DNA from: Bin55 sp965116055
GTDB taxonomy: Bacteria > Pseudomonadota > Gammaproteobacteria > Pseudomonadales > Azotimanducaceae
Length of the DNA stretch: 64,000 bases
NCBI GenBank assembly: GCA_965116055.1
Contig: OZ220466.1
Span: 1,922,001-1,986,000 of the forward strand
Direction of reading: 5' to 3'
Shown piece by piece: positions 1 to 9,877 of the stretch. Each line of letters begins with the position of its first letter. Position 1 is the stretch's first letter. Both the position numbers and the translations under genes were made by a program. The notes under the pieces were generated by a model that made no database searches, had not been told where the DNA came from, and saw only the letters and a list, made by a program, of their open reading frames with translations.

Positions 1-515
1 TTCAGATCGACTTCAGGATGAACTTCGGTAGGCAACGGTCGCGCAATGGCTATATGGACATTGTGAACGTCTCGTTCAACTTGCGGCAAATCATTTAAAC
101 GCTCGGCAGCATCCTTCAATCTTTCGTAGGCTATCAAACGTTGCCGCAGCTCCACCGCGGGGTCATCTTCGTCTACCTCAACGCCTTCAAGTTGCGGCAA
201 AAGCGCTCGCGATTTGATCACCATTAACGTTGAGGCAACGACCAGATACTCACCCGCTAATTGCAGGCGAAGCGCCGTCATTGATTCAATATACTGCATG
301 TATTGATCCGCGATCGCTGCTAGACTGAAATTGAGTATGTTGAGGTTTTGCTTTCTTACTAAGTACAGCAGCAAATCCAAGGGGCCTTCAAACGACTCTA
401 ACAAGACGACCATAGCGTCAGCCGGAATATATAAGTCCGACGGAAGCGTTACAAGATTTCGATCGTCTACTCGTATCTGATAGTCGCCAACAGCCAACGC
501 TGTCGGCGAGCTCAC
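1..515 (-). CDS. scpA: Segregation and condensation protein A, C-terminus cut by window edge
   Basis: ScpA is the kleisin subunit that bridges SMC heads together with ScpB and helps organise and segregate the chromosome. About 171 codons are present, reading off the left edge of the window. The N-terminal part carries the family hallmark FEGPLDLLLYLVRKQ near residues 43-57, followed by the QYMQYIESM and LAGEYLVVASTLMVIKSR helices. I chose the GTG at 515 because it is 29 bases downstream of the trpS stop and preceded by a GGAGG element; no better start lies between it and the kleisin motif. It is the last gene seen of the minus-strand unit that begins with hom, and scpB would be expected further left. 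Family assignment is by motif recognition and is strong; the C-terminal winged helix lies outside the window. Confidence 0.9.
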   Translation of the reverse strand, partial: MSSPTALAVGDYQIRVDDRNLVTLPSDLYIPADAMVVLLESFEGPLDLLLYLVRKQNLNILNFSLAAIADQYMQYIESMTALRLQLAGEYLVVASTLMVIKSRALLPQLEGVEVDEDDPAVELRQRLIAYERLKDAAERLNDLPQVERDVHNVHIAIARPLPTEVHPEVDL

Positions 516-544
516 CCCTTTCGAGGTATCCTCCGTAGGCGGAT

Positions 545-1765
545 TCAAGAAGCGAGCCCGATGGCCGCTCGAACGTCTTTCATCGTGTTACTAGCCACCA
601 CGCGGGCCTGAGCCGAGCCCTCTTCCAATATCTCTCGCACGGCACTGGGCGACTCGGTATAAGGCTTTGCCCGTTCACGAAATGCGGATTGCTCAATATT
701 TAGAGCGTCAATGAGAGGTTGCTTGCATGCTCGACAGCCAATCGAAGCGCTGACACAGCCGTTTTTAGCCCAGGTGCGTTGTTCTTCACTTAAGTAAATT
801 TCGTGCAGCGCAAACACCGGACATTTTTGCGGGTCGCCTGGATCCTTGAGTCGTACGCGCGCTGGATCGGTTTGCATCCGACTTATCTTTCGTTCTATGG
901 TCTCGGGTTCATCCCGTAGCTGAATCGTATTGTTGTATGACTTCGACATCTTCCTGCCGTCAAGACCGACCACGCGAGGCGTTTTAGTTGCAAGCGTTCT
1001 CGGTTCCATGAGTATGGCTTGACCTGATCCTCGTAAATAACCTTCAAGCATCTCAACGTCTCGTCGCTCTAACGATGGATTACTTCGTACTAGTTCCAGA
1101 CCGTCTAATAGCGCTCGTTCGCTGCCTCCTTCCCTATAACCTCGGTGACACTCAAGGAAATCTTGCCTGAACGAATGTGCCTGCATTTCCAACATCGCCT
1201 CAATTTGACTTTCAAAGTCCGCGCCGCGACCGAATATCTCGTTAAAGCGCCGAGCGATTTCACGACTCATTTCGACGTGAGGGGCCTGATCCAAGCCGAC
1301 CGGTACGCGTTCAGCCCGGTACATGAGAATGTCGGCAGATTGGAGTACAGGATAGCCTAGAAAGCCATAGGTTGATAAGTCCTTGCTTGCCAAGGACTCG
1401 ATCATTTCTTTGTAGGTCGGTACACGTTCCACCCACGACAACGGGGTAATCATGGATAAAAAGAGGTGCAGTTCGGCGTGCTCGGGCACTTTGCTTTGTA
1501 CAAAGATCGTGCACTGCTCAGGCGACAAACCCGCGCCAAGCCAATCAATGACCATTTCACGAGTGAATTCCTCAATCGTCGCCGTCTCATCGTAACCCGT
1601 CGTTAATGCATGCCAATCGGCGACAAAGAAAAAGCAATCGAATTGACTTTGTAATTCGACCCAGTTTTTTAGCGCGCCGTGATAGTTACCTAGATGCATA
1701 TAGCCCGTAGGGCGCATCCCTGATAGAACTCGATCAGGACGATTCGATTGGCTACTTTCTGCCAT
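545..1765 (-). CDS. trpS: Tryptophanyl-tRNA synthetase, long gammaproteobacterial type
   Basis: Class Ic aminoacyl-tRNA synthetase that charges tRNA-Trp in the cytosol. The 406-residue product shows the HIGH-like HLGN at residues 24-27, preceded by SGMRPTG, and the KMSKS loop as GRKMSKSYNN near residue 270. Between the Rossmann fold and KMSKS it carries an extra segment, and after it a block with DPARVRLKDPGDPQKCPVF and paired cysteines (GCVSASIGCRACKQP). This is the Pseudomonas/Xanthomonas-style long TrpS rather than the short E. coli form. It starts at an ATG at 1765, 120 bases after ung, in the same direction. The product and reading frame look intact. Confidence 0.96.
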   Translation of the reverse strand: MAESSQSNRPDRVLSGMRPTGYMHLGNYHGALKNWVELQSQFDCFFFVADWHALTTGYDETATIEEFTREMVIDWLGAGLSPEQCTIFVQSKVPEHAELHLFLSMITPLSWVERVPTYKEMIESLASKDLSTYGFLGYPVLQSADILMYRAERVPVGLDQAPHVEMSREIARRFNEIFGRGADFESQIEAMLEMQAHSFRQDFLECHRGYREGGSERALLDGLELVRSNPSLERRDVEMLEGYLRGSGQAILMEPRTLATKTPRVVGLDGRKMSKSYNNTIQLRDEPETIERKISRMQTDPARVRLKDPGDPQKCPVFALHEIYLSEEQRTWAKNGCVSASIGCRACKQPLIDALNIEQSAFRERAKPYTESPSAVREILEEGSAQARVVASNTMKDVRAAIGLAS

Positions 1766-1885
1766 AGCTCACGATGTCATAGTATGTAACTTGGCAAGCC
1801 GATTACATCGGCATGCCCAATTGTTAGCTTGAATAGCCTACGAATTTTAGAGGCACGGTCATATTCGCTTTTTGGGGACGATCAA

Positions 1886-2602
1886 TCAGGCGTCGGTGCG
1901 GTGCCAATTGATTCCTTCAATGCCATGCTCGTCTAGGTAACTGTTTGCACGACTGAAGTGCCGACAGCCGAAAAAACCGTTGGCAGCTGAAAATGGCGAC
2001 GGATGCGCGGCAGTGAGCACGCAGTGCCGCTCGCGAGAAACATGTTGACCCTTCGCTTTTGCATAACTTCCCCACAACATAAACACGACATGGTCAGCCT
2101 GCTCATTCACAATCTCAACAATACGATCAGTAAACCGTTCCCAGCCGAGGTGTTGGTGGGAAGCGCTTTGACCTTCCTCTACAGTGAGCGTCGCATTAAG
2201 CAAAAGCACGCCTTGATTTGCCCAACCAACGAGTGAACCATTACGTGGCGCAAATGGTTCGCTTGATTCCATGTTTTCAGCTAAATCGGCTTTGAGCTCC
2301 TTGAAAATATTTTCCAACGAGGGCGGCCGTTTGACGTCAGGCGGTACGCTGAAGCATAAGCCATGAGCCTGACCTTTATAAATGTATGGATCTTGACCTA
2401 TGATCACTACTTTAACGGACGGTAAAGGACAGAGGTCGAGCGCATTGAAGATGAGTTTTAATGGTGGAAAGATCTTTTTGCCAGCTTGAAATTCTGTGAT
2501 AAGAAAACTTCGCAACTGTTGCATGTAATCAGCTTCGAATTCGTGTTTTAGCGCTTCCTTCCATGTTTCGTTGAGCACGACTCGATCAAGTGCGCTAGAC
2601 AT
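1886..2602 (-). CDS. ung: Uracil-DNA glycosylase, family 1
   Basis: Removes uracil from DNA, the first step of base excision repair. The water-activating motif GQDPYIYKGQAHGL and the second signature HPSPFSAANGFFGCRHFS are both present, with LLLNATLTVEEGQ between them, as in family-1 enzymes. The open frame extends 13 codons further upstream, but I place the start at the ATG at 2602: it overlaps the last bases of lysS (stop at 2595-2597), a usual arrangement for coupled genes, and the extra residues do not resemble the family. About 238 residues, close to the E. coli enzyme length. Confidence 0.95.
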   Translation of the reverse strand: MSSALDRVVLNETWKEALKHEFEADYMQQLRSFLITEFQAGKKIFPPLKLIFNALDLCPLPSVKVVIIGQDPYIYKGQAHGLCFSVPPDVKRPPSLENIFKELKADLAENMESSEPFAPRNGSLVGWANQGVLLLNATLTVEEGQSASHQHLGWERFTDRIVEIVNEQADHVVFMLWGSYAKAKGQHVSRERHCVLTAAHPSPFSAANGFFGCRHFSRANSYLDEHGIEGINWHRTDA

Positions 2603-4082
2603 TAGGGGCCTCACGCAATTGCGGGAACAATACGACATCACGAATCGCGTGTCGATTGGTTAGCAGCATCACCAAGCGGTCGATACCCACCCCCTCTCCG
2701 GCCGTTGGCGGCATGCCGTATTCGAGCGCTGTCAAAAAATCCTCGTCCACACTCATAGCCTCTTCATCGCCTGCACTACGCAAGACTGCTTGATGTTCAA
2801 AACGTAGTCGTTGATCGTCGGGATCATTGAGTTCGGAAAAGCCGTTAGCAATTTCTCGCCCCGCAATAAAGTACTCAAAACGATCGGTGAAATCAGGGTC
2901 GGACTTATTTCGCATGGCGAGTGGCGAGATGGAAGCTGGATATTGCGTAATAAACGTAGGTTGTTGCAGATTCGATTCGACGCGAGCCTCGAAAATTTCG
3001 TTCAGCACACCACCCGCATCCATTGCCTCGGTGACTTGAACTCCTAAACTCGCTGCGACGGTACGAGCATATTGCTCATTTCGCAGCGCATCAGGACTCT
3101 CATGCAGTTCGGTTGCTACGGCGTTCAGCATGGTCTGCCGGCTCGCGGGTTGCTCAAAGTCAAGATGAAGATCGCCAAAGGTAATCCGGGTACTACCTGT
3201 CGCAGCCAGTGCGACGTGTTTTATGAATTCGTCCGTAAGATCCATCATGTTTTCAAACGTGGCATAGGATTCATAAAACTCAAGCATGGTGAATTCGGGG
3301 CTGTGACGTGTCGAAAGCCCTTCATTACGAAAGTTTCGATTGATCTCAAATACGCGCTCCATACCGCCAACAACCAATCGTTTAAGGTAGAGTTCCGGAG
3401 CGATGCGTAAATACAGGTCACGTGCAAGTGCGTTGTGATGGGTGACAAACGGCTTGGCGCTAGCGCCCCCAGGAAGGGGGTGTAACATCGGTGTTTCGAC
3501 TTCCGAAAAGGCACGCGCATGAAAGAATTCGCGAACGGCCATCAACACCTTGCTACGTGTCTCAAAGGCCTTGCGCGTGTCCTCGTCAACAATTAAATCG
3601 ACATAGCGTCGCCGGTACTTGAATTCCTGGTCGCCAATCCCATGAAATTTCTCCGGCAATGGCTGTAGCGCCTTAGCAAGCAAACGCAACGAGCTTGCCT
3701 GAACGGTTAATTCGCCGCGGTCTGTTTTCATTAAAACACCCTCGACAGCAATAATGTCCCCCATATCGAAAAGGTGCCTGAAGGCATAAGATTCCCGTTC
3801 GTCAATGTCATTCAAACGGACATAAATCTGGATGATCGAACCTGCGTCAAAGAGCGTTGCGAAACTTGCCTTACCCATGTTGCGACGACGCACCACACGT
3901 CCAACGATTGCCACTTGAAGGTTCAATCGTTCAAGATCTGCTTTACTAGATTCGTCGTAGGTCGAGTGTAACTGGCGCGCGCGATGGGTCGGTTTGACAT
4001 CGTTCTGATAGTCGAAGCCTTCTTCGCGTAGCTTTGCAAGCTTTTGGCGACGAACTTCGAACTCGTTGCGTTCGTTCGTCAC
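2595..4082 (-). CDS. lysS: Lysyl-tRNA synthetase, class II
   Basis: Charges tRNA-Lys. The 495 residues follow the class II LysS layout: an N-terminal OB-fold anticodon-binding domain (VAIVGRVVRRRNMGKASFATL around 58-78), then the catalytic core with motif 2 (FEINRNFRNEGLSTRHSPEFTM split over that stretch) and motif 3 near the C-terminus (GVGIDRLVMLL). The start overlaps the prfB stop by four bases, and the gene lies in the conserved recJ-prfB-lysS order of gammaproteobacteria. No truncation or missing motif was seen. Confidence 0.97.
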   Translation of the reverse strand: MTNERNEFEVRRQKLAKLREEGFDYQNDVKPTHRARQLHSTYDESSKADLERLNLQVAIVGRVVRRRNMGKASFATLFDAGSIIQIYVRLNDIDERESYAFRHLFDMGDIIAVEGVLMKTDRGELTVQASSLRLLAKALQPLPEKFHGIGDQEFKYRRRYVDLIVDEDTRKAFETRSKVLMAVREFFHARAFSEVETPMLHPLPGGASAKPFVTHHNALARDLYLRIAPELYLKRLVVGGMERVFEINRNFRNEGLSTRHSPEFTMLEFYESYATFENMMDLTDEFIKHVALAATGSTRITFGDLHLDFEQPASRQTMLNAVATELHESPDALRNEQYARTVAASLGVQVTEAMDAGGVLNEIFEARVESNLQQPTFITQYPASISPLAMRNKSDPDFTDRFEYFIAGREIANGFSELNDPDDQRLRFEHQAVLRSAGDEEAMSVDEDFLTALEYGMPPTAGEGVGIDRLVMLLTNRHAIRDVVLFPQLREAPNV

Positions 4083-5177
4083 ACGTCTGCCTTTAAGTTT
4101 GCTTCCATGAATGAATCCAGGTCACCGTTTAGCACTCGATTTGGATCGTTTATCTCCATATTTGTCCGCAAATCTTTCACACGTGATTGATCTAGCACAT
4201 AGGATCGAATTTGGCTACCAAACCCAATGTTCGCTTTGGCATCTTCCAGAGCTTGCCGAGTCGCGTCTCGTTCTTGCAACGCAATGTCGTAAAGTTTGGC
4301 GCGAAGCTGCTTCCATGCTTGATCGCGATTTTGGTGTTGCGAGCGTTCAGATTGGCACTGCACGACCGTTTGTGTCGGTAGGTGCGTGAGACGAACCGCT
4401 GAATCCGTGCGGTTGACGTGCTGACCGCCTGCCCCTTGGGCCCGGTACGTGTCGGTGCGCACATCGGCAGGATTGATTTCTATTTCAATGGAATCATCGA
4501 CTTCTGCGTAAACGTATACGGACGCAAATGAAGTGTGACGACGATGTCCGGAATCGAACGGTGAGTGTCGTACTAAACGATGAATGCCGGTTTCCGTACG
4601 CAACCAACCAAACGCATAGTCGCCTGCGACATGCAGCGTCGCACTCCGAATACCAGCAATGTCGCCTGGGCTCACTTCGCGTAATTGTGGGTCGAAATGA
4701 TGTTTTTCACACCATTTCATGTACATACGGAGCAGCATGTTTGCCCAGTCTTGCGCTTCCGTTCCGCCTTCGCCAAATTGAATATCAATAAAGGCATTAT
4801 TCGTATCTTGCTCTCGGCTAAACATCCGTTGAAATTCAAGTTCGCCGAGCTGCCGGTTCGTCTTTTCTAGATCTTGAGCGAGATCTTCCAATGCGGCTCG
4901 ATCCTTCTCCTCCTCAACTAATTCAAGGTAGTCGGACGCGTCCTTCAAAGCGTCCCGTAGCTTCAGAACGCTTGCTACCGTACGATCCAATCGCGATCGC
5001 TCTTGCGAGAGTTCCTTGACACGATCTTGATCCGACCACGTTTCGGATAGTGATAACTCGCGATCAAGTTCCTCAAGGCGATCGGTTTTAGTCGTTAAGT
5101 CAAAGCGAGTCCTTTAGCAAGGCATAACGAGATTCGAACGACTTCAATTGTTCACGCACTGAAGTGACTTCTGGCAT
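4079..5177 (-). CDS. prfB: Peptide chain release factor 2, made by programmed +1 frameshift
   Basis: Recognises UAA and UGA stop codons and triggers peptide release. The 303-residue open frame alone is too short. Reading from the ATG at 5177 gives 25 codons and then an in-frame TGA at 5102-5100. A +1 shift at CTT-TGA-C joins residues 1-25 to the main frame and yields 365 residues, the same length as E. coli RF2. The joined protein carries the codon-recognition motif SPF in RLVRHSPFDSGHRRHTSF and the catalytic GGQ in AQGAGGQHVNRTDSAVR. The TGA sits at codon 26 as in E. coli, so expression is expected to be autoregulated by RF2 levels. The gene is followed by lysS with a four-base overlap. Confidence 0.96.
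5099..5114 (-). promoter_or_regulatory. prfB programmed frameshift site
   Basis: Reading on the minus strand, codons 22-26 are AAG GAC TCG CTT TGA, followed by C. The slippery CTT-TGA-C heptamer matches the universal RF2 recoding signal, and AAGGA three to four bases upstream acts as the internal Shine-Dalgarno-like stimulator. When RF2 is scarce the ribosome pauses at UGA and slips +1 onto GAC. Confidence 0.93.
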
Positions 5178-5232
5178 AACCTAAAGACTCTTGGTATGAA
5201 AAGGCCGTAAACGCTACGTGGGCTCGCAGCAG

Positions 5233-6966
5233 TTACCCGACCGCCTCAATTTTAGTGGCGATCAGTCGAAGCGTGACCTCGCCGCGGTGTTCATTTCGAT
5301 CAAGTTGATAGACCATCTCAATTCGCGCCGCGTCAAGTGCAGCGTGCGTAAATGCAATGGCTTCGAAGTGTCGTGTGCCACAGCGCAAAATGAACTTCTG
5401 GTGTTCGTGGTAACGACCGAAACTTGCAGTAGAAACAACATCAAACGTTCCATGAAAAGTTGGTCTCACAAATGCCTGACCCCATGGCTCAAGACTATTG
5501 ATCTCGTCGACTAAGGTGAGACTCAATTCATCTTCATGCAACTCGCCGTCGGTTCGGATCATCGGGTTGAAAGCATCATCGGCCGCCAACTTTTTCACGG
5601 CGGCATCAAATACATTAGAGAATCTATCGAACTGGCGTTTGTGGATGCTTAAACCCGCCGCGCCTGCGTGACCGCCAAATTGCAAAATCAATTTTGGATG
5701 TTGCGCATCAACGTAAGCTAATACGTCGCGGATGTGTACGCCCTCAACGCTGCGTGCGGATCCTTTCAACTCCATATCGTTACTATCGCCGGCATCGGCA
5801 AACACGATTGCCGGCGCCCCTGATCTTTCAGTTAATCGGCTAGCGACTAAACCGACCACACCTTGGTGAAAATCTTTGTGATACACACAACAACTTCTGC
5901 GTTCAGGCGTATTGACTAATTGCGCTAACCCATTTGCCGTTGCGTTCATTTCAGATTGAATGGCACGACGACGCGTGTTCATATCTTGTAGCACAGTCGC
6001 TAATGCCATGGCCTCTTCCGGATTCTCGGTCAATAACAACTGGATACCTATTGAAATATCATCAAGACGACCCGCCGCGTTGATGCGCGGACCGAGACGA
6101 AAACCAATTTCACGGGTTGTTAGTGAATTGATCGGAGTTCTTGATATTTCGCACAATGCTCTTAGGCCAGGCCGCATGTGACCGGATTGAATGCGACGCA
6201 TGCCTTGGCTTACCAGACGTCGGTTATTCAAGTCCAGCGGCACCATATCGGCTACCGTGCCCACAGCGACAAGGTCAAGCCATTGTCTCAAGTCAGGTGG
6301 GTCAAGCTCCTGTTTGTCGAAGTAGCCGTGGTCGTTAAGCACTCGGCGCACACGAGCCATTAAGTAAAACGCTACGCCAGCGCCGCATGGTTCGCTCTCG
6401 AATGCCGAGTGAGGTAAATTCGGATTCACAAGACTGTGAGCATTTGGCAGGTCAGATTCGTCTTCAGGCGCGAGATGGTGATCGGTAACAATGACTTCGA
6501 TATCATGATCATTCGCTAAATCTATACCTTCGACTGAGGAAGTCCCGTTATCCACTGTGATGATCAAATCGGGTTGATCAGGTAGGATTGACTCAACGAA
6601 CCGTTGCGTTAATCCATAACCGAAGTTGAATCGGTTCGGTACGCGAAACGCAGCCTGCTCTACGCCGATTGCGCGAAAAAACAACAGGCACAGCGCACTA
6701 GCGGTTGCGCCATCCGCATCGAAGTCGCCGCACACCAGTATGCGTTCTTCGTTTTCGACCGCAGTTGCGATTCGCTCTGCAGCCCGATCTATATCCGGAA
6801 TGCCGTCCGGAGACTCCAGGTGAGTGACCCGATAGTCAATGTCGTTCCCACCCGTCACTCCCCGTGCACTCAAAACCCGGGCCATCGGCGCAGATACGCG
6901 CAAATCTTGTTCTAACTTCGCCGGATCTACGCTGCCGCGACGCGTTTCAATGGGAAGCTCTGTCAA
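5233..6966 (-). CDS. recJ: Single-stranded-DNA-specific 5'-3' exonuclease RecJ
   Basis: Degrades single-stranded DNA 5' to 3' in recombinational repair, mismatch repair and RecFOR processing. The 577-residue product has the DHH-superfamily motifs: ILVCGDFDADGATASA near residues 96-110 (first metal-binding motif) and VTDHHLAPEDESDLPNAHSL (the DHH motif itself) near 160-180, then the DHHA1 domain with FGGHAGAAGLSI near 425-440 and a C-terminal OB-fold. Length fits the family. It sits between hom and prfB on the same strand, with 16 and 55 bases of spacing, which suggests cotranscription. Confidence 0.96.
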   Translation of the reverse strand: MTELPIETRRGSVDPAKLEQDLRVSAPMARVLSARGVTGGNDIDYRVTHLESPDGIPDIDRAAERIATAVENEERILVCGDFDADGATASALCLLFFRAIGVEQAAFRVPNRFNFGYGLTQRFVESILPDQPDLIITVDNGTSSVEGIDLANDHDIEVIVTDHHLAPEDESDLPNAHSLVNPNLPHSAFESEPCGAGVAFYLMARVRRVLNDHGYFDKQELDPPDLRQWLDLVAVGTVADMVPLDLNNRRLVSQGMRRIQSGHMRPGLRALCEISRTPINSLTTREIGFRLGPRINAAGRLDDISIGIQLLLTENPEEAMALATVLQDMNTRRRAIQSEMNATANGLAQLVNTPERRSCCVYHKDFHQGVVGLVASRLTERSGAPAIVFADAGDSNDMELKGSARSVEGVHIRDVLAYVDAQHPKLILQFGGHAGAAGLSIHKRQFDRFSNVFDAAVKKLAADDAFNPMIRTDGELHEDELSLTLVDEINSLEPWGQAFVRPTFHGTFDVVSTASFGRYHEHQKFILRCGTRHFEAIAFTHAALDAARIEMVYQLDRNEHRGEVTLRLIATKIEAVG

Positions 6967-6982
6967 AATCCGAGGACTCTGC

Positions 6983-8269
6983 CTAATTTAAGTCTACGAC
7001 TCGTATTTTCTTAATCGGTGCGGCAATGTCTTCATGCGATTCGAGTTCAAGCAGTGCTTGATTAATCTTGCGTTCGATAACCGAATTCGTAAGAATGATG
7101 ACAGGAATGGTGGCTGAACCAATTGACCGTACCACTTCCTCTTTCTTTTGGATCATTGACGCAATGGAGATTCCGTGGCGCGCTAGCGTCTCGCCAATAG
7201 AAGCAATCATGCCTGGTTTGTCCGCGGCTGAAATACCAAGGTAATAAGCGCCTGCGATCGCATCAAGTGAACGCGTCTTGAGCGGATTACCACCAACAGC
7301 AGGGTGCCGATAGAGTCCAGTCGTCACGCTCGCGATGTCGGCGATCACTGACGAGGCGGTTGCGTGTCCGCCAGCTCCGGCCCCGGTAAATCGAAGCACA
7401 CCCGCACTTGCTGTGCCTAGCTGTACGACATTTTCAACATGGTTAATAGCCGCTAATAGATCGTCTTTGGCAACCAGCGCCGGGTGTACGCGCATGTCAA
7501 TCTCACCATCAATCTGTTGACCGATTGCTAAATGCTTGATGACATACCCTAGTTCGTCCGCATGCCGGATATCGTCAATTGTGATTTCCTCAATGCCTTC
7601 GCAAAATACATCGTCAATGCTAATCGGCACGTCGAAGGCCATGGCCACCAAAATGGCAAGTTTCTGCGCGGCATCCATACCACCGATATCGAACGTCGGG
7701 TCGGCTTCCGCATAGCCCAAAGCCTGGGCTTGACGCAGAGCATCCTCAAAAGCCATGCCGTTCTGCGTCATTGCGGTCAATATGAAGTTGCTCGTACCGT
7801 TGATAATGCCAGCGAGCCAGCACACATGGTTTGCGGGAAATCGTGATTTAAGCGCGGCGATGATCGGAATACCGCCTGCCACCGCAGCCTCGAATGCAAG
7901 GGGAACGTTTTGTTCGCGTGCTAACGCAAGCAATTCGTTCCCGTGCTTAGCAAGCACGGCTTTATTCGCCGTAACCACCCCGCGCTTATGTTTTAGGCAT
8001 GTTTCGATCAATTTATAGGCTGCATCCGTACCGCCAATGAGCTCTACGACAAGATCTAGATTTTGGTCCGTCACTAGGTCTTTCAGTTCGGCACTAAATT
8101 CGATATCGCCTAAATCGACCTCCTGTCGAAGCCGCCGACTTGCAATACGCTTAACGCGAACTGCCCCATTCGTTATTTGGTCTAGATTTTTGCCATGTGA
8201 TGCAACCAGCTCAAGAAAGCCTTGAGCGACGACACCAAGACCAGCGATTCCTAGGTTCGTGCGCACCAT
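6983..8269 (-). CDS. hom: Homoserine dehydrogenase with ACT domain
   Basis: Reduces aspartate semialdehyde to homoserine, at the branch point to threonine and methionine. The 428 residues show an N-terminal NAD(P)-binding fold (GIAGLGVVAQGFLEL), the catalytic-domain stretch AGIINGTSNFIL and a C-terminal ACT domain (YLGISAADKPGMIASIG), which in the family senses threonine. It is a monofunctional enzyme; there is no aspartokinase part. As the first gene of the minus-strand cluster its upstream region (8270-8558) is shared with the divergent gltA. A homoserine dehydrogenase next to recJ is common in Pseudomonas-like genomes. Confidence 0.95.
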   Translation of the reverse strand: MVRTNLGIAGLGVVAQGFLELVASHGKNLDQITNGAVRVKRIASRRLRQEVDLGDIEFSAELKDLVTDQNLDLVVELIGGTDAAYKLIETCLKHKRGVVTANKAVLAKHGNELLALAREQNVPLAFEAAVAGGIPIIAALKSRFPANHVCWLAGIINGTSNFILTAMTQNGMAFEDALRQAQALGYAEADPTFDIGGMDAAQKLAILVAMAFDVPISIDDVFCEGIEEITIDDIRHADELGYVIKHLAIGQQIDGEIDMRVHPALVAKDDLLAAINHVENVVQLGTASAGVLRFTGAGAGGHATASSVIADIASVTTGLYRHPAVGGNPLKTRSLDAIAGAYYLGISAADKPGMIASIGETLARHGISIASMIQKKEEVVRSIGSATIPVIILTNSVIERKINQALLELESHEDIAAPIKKIRVVDLN

Positions 8270-8295
8270 TGATAAGATAAAAATAGAGTAGTCGA

Positions 8296-8315
8296 AGCTC
8301 TTCTAACAAAGAGCT
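8296..8315 (-). other. Small hairpin in the hom leader
   Basis: AGCTCTT (8296-8302) and AAGAGCT (8309-8315) form a 7-bp stem with a 6-base loop, about 25 bases upstream of the hom start. On the minus strand a TATTTTTATC stretch follows. It could be a weak attenuator or chance; no leader peptide rich in Thr or Met was found. The rest of 8270-8558 is the shared hom/gltA promoter region, with no clear sigma-70 site. Confidence 0.3.
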
Positions 8316-8558
8316 CTTGGACGAGAAATTGTAGCTTTGAGCTGGAGCTTCAGCTTTTCAACACAGTAAATCACAAAGAAACTGATGTCTTGATTTGACT
8401 GTTGCGGAAAAGTTACGTCAGCAGATATTCGTTAAGCATAGTCTGCATATCATTCACTTTGAATCGCGTCAAATCAATCCCATGGAATACGTTGACGAAC
8501 TAGGGTATGGAAGGCACTAAGAGCGATTCGTATTTGGGAAGACAGAGGTACGAATAAC

Positions 8559-9839
8559 ATGGCGGATCAAGGTGCAACGTTATCCGTAAATGGTTTAGAG
8601 ATTGACTTGCCCGTTCGTTCGCCGGCGGAAGGTCATACAGCCGTTGACATTAGGGCTTTGATAAAACAAGGGTACGTGACGTACGACCCTGGATACATGT
8701 CAACGGCGTCCTGCGAGTCAGCGATTACTTATATTGATGGCGATGCAGGCATATTGCTGCACCGCGGTTATCCTATTGAACAACTCGCGGAACAATCGAA
8801 CTACCTTGAACTTTCATATCTACTGTTGTTCGGTAAATTGCCTAATCAAGATGAGTTACACGAATACAAAGCCAAGATTAACGCAGAAACGGTCGTCGAT
8901 GAAAGGCTCGTTTCACTTTGCGCGAACTTACCGCGAAGCGCTCACCCCATGGGGATCATGTGTTCACTACTGGGCGCGATGGCTGCGATATACCACCACG
9001 AAGTCGATATCACAGATCAAGCGTGTCGTGAGCAAATAGCTATCCGGCTCATCGCGCAAACGCCGATTTGCGCAGCAATGGCCTACCGTCATGCGGTTGG
9101 GAAACCAATGCTACCCGCGAAACCAGAGTTAGGCTACGCGGAGCATTTCTTGCACCTGATGTTCTCCGAGACTCAAAATGAAAAGGTCAACCCAGTGCTG
9201 GCCAAAGCAATGGATCGCATCTTTCTGCTTCATGCTGATCACGAACAGAACGCATCAACTTCAACCGTACGGTTAGCCGGTTCGACCGATGCCAATCCCT
9301 ATGCAAGTATTGCAGCCGGAATAGCCGCATTGTGGGGGCCTTCCCACGGCGGCGCAAACGAAGCGGTGCTAGCCATGCTTGGAGAAATTGGTTCCGTAGA
9401 CCATATCAACGACTATGTAGAAAAAGCAAAAAATCCCGACGATCCATTTCGCATTATGGGATTTGGGCATCGGGTTTACAAAAATTACGACCCGCGCGCT
9501 AAAGTGATGCAGGAGACCTGCGACGAGGTATTAAATGAGTTAGGGATTGAAGGCGATCCCGTTTTACAGATGGCGCGCGCGCTGGAAAAAATCGCTCGCG
9601 ATGATGAGTATTTCGTACAGCGCCGACTATATCCGAATGTTGACTTCTATTCAGGGATCATTCTTAAAGCCATGGGTATCCCCGTCGAGCTTTTCACGGT
9701 GATTTTCGTCACAGGTCGTACTTCAGGTTGGATCGCCCAATGGATTGAGTTAGTCAGCTCGCCCTATAAGATCGGTAGACCTCGACAGCTATATACCGGA
9801 AGCTGCGCACGCGACTACTTACCCATGAAGGTACGTTGA
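8559..9839 (+). CDS. gltA: Citrate synthase, type II
   Basis: Condenses oxaloacetate and acetyl-CoA to citrate, the entry step of the TCA cycle. The 426-residue protein contains the family signature GFGHRVYKNYDPRAKVMQ with the catalytic His, the upstream LHADHEQNASTSTVRLAGS active-site stretch with a second His, and the C-terminal FVTGRTSGWIAQWIE. The length and the N-terminal beta-sheet domain (GATLSVNGLEIDLPVRSP) fit the hexameric, NADH-regulated type of Gram-negative bacteria. An AGAGGT element lies about ten bases before the ATG. It is transcribed divergently from hom. Confidence 0.97.
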   Translation: MADQGATLSVNGLEIDLPVRSPAEGHTAVDIRALIKQGYVTYDPGYMSTASCESAITYIDGDAGILLHRGYPIEQLAEQSNYLELSYLLLFGKLPNQDELHEYKAKINAETVVDERLVSLCANLPRSAHPMGIMCSLLGAMAAIYHHEVDITDQACREQIAIRLIAQTPICAAMAYRHAVGKPMLPAKPELGYAEHFLHLMFSETQNEKVNPVLAKAMDRIFLLHADHEQNASTSTVRLAGSTDANPYASIAAGIAALWGPSHGGANEAVLAMLGEIGSVDHINDYVEKAKNPDDPFRIMGFGHRVYKNYDPRAKVMQETCDEVLNELGIEGDPVLQMARALEKIARDDEYFVQRRLYPNVDFYSGIILKAMGIPVELFTVIFVTGRTSGWIAQWIELVSSPYKIGRPRQLYTGSCARDYLPMKVR

Positions 9840-9877
9840 AGAACATTTAGTAGCACCCGACATAGAACTGCGTACCG

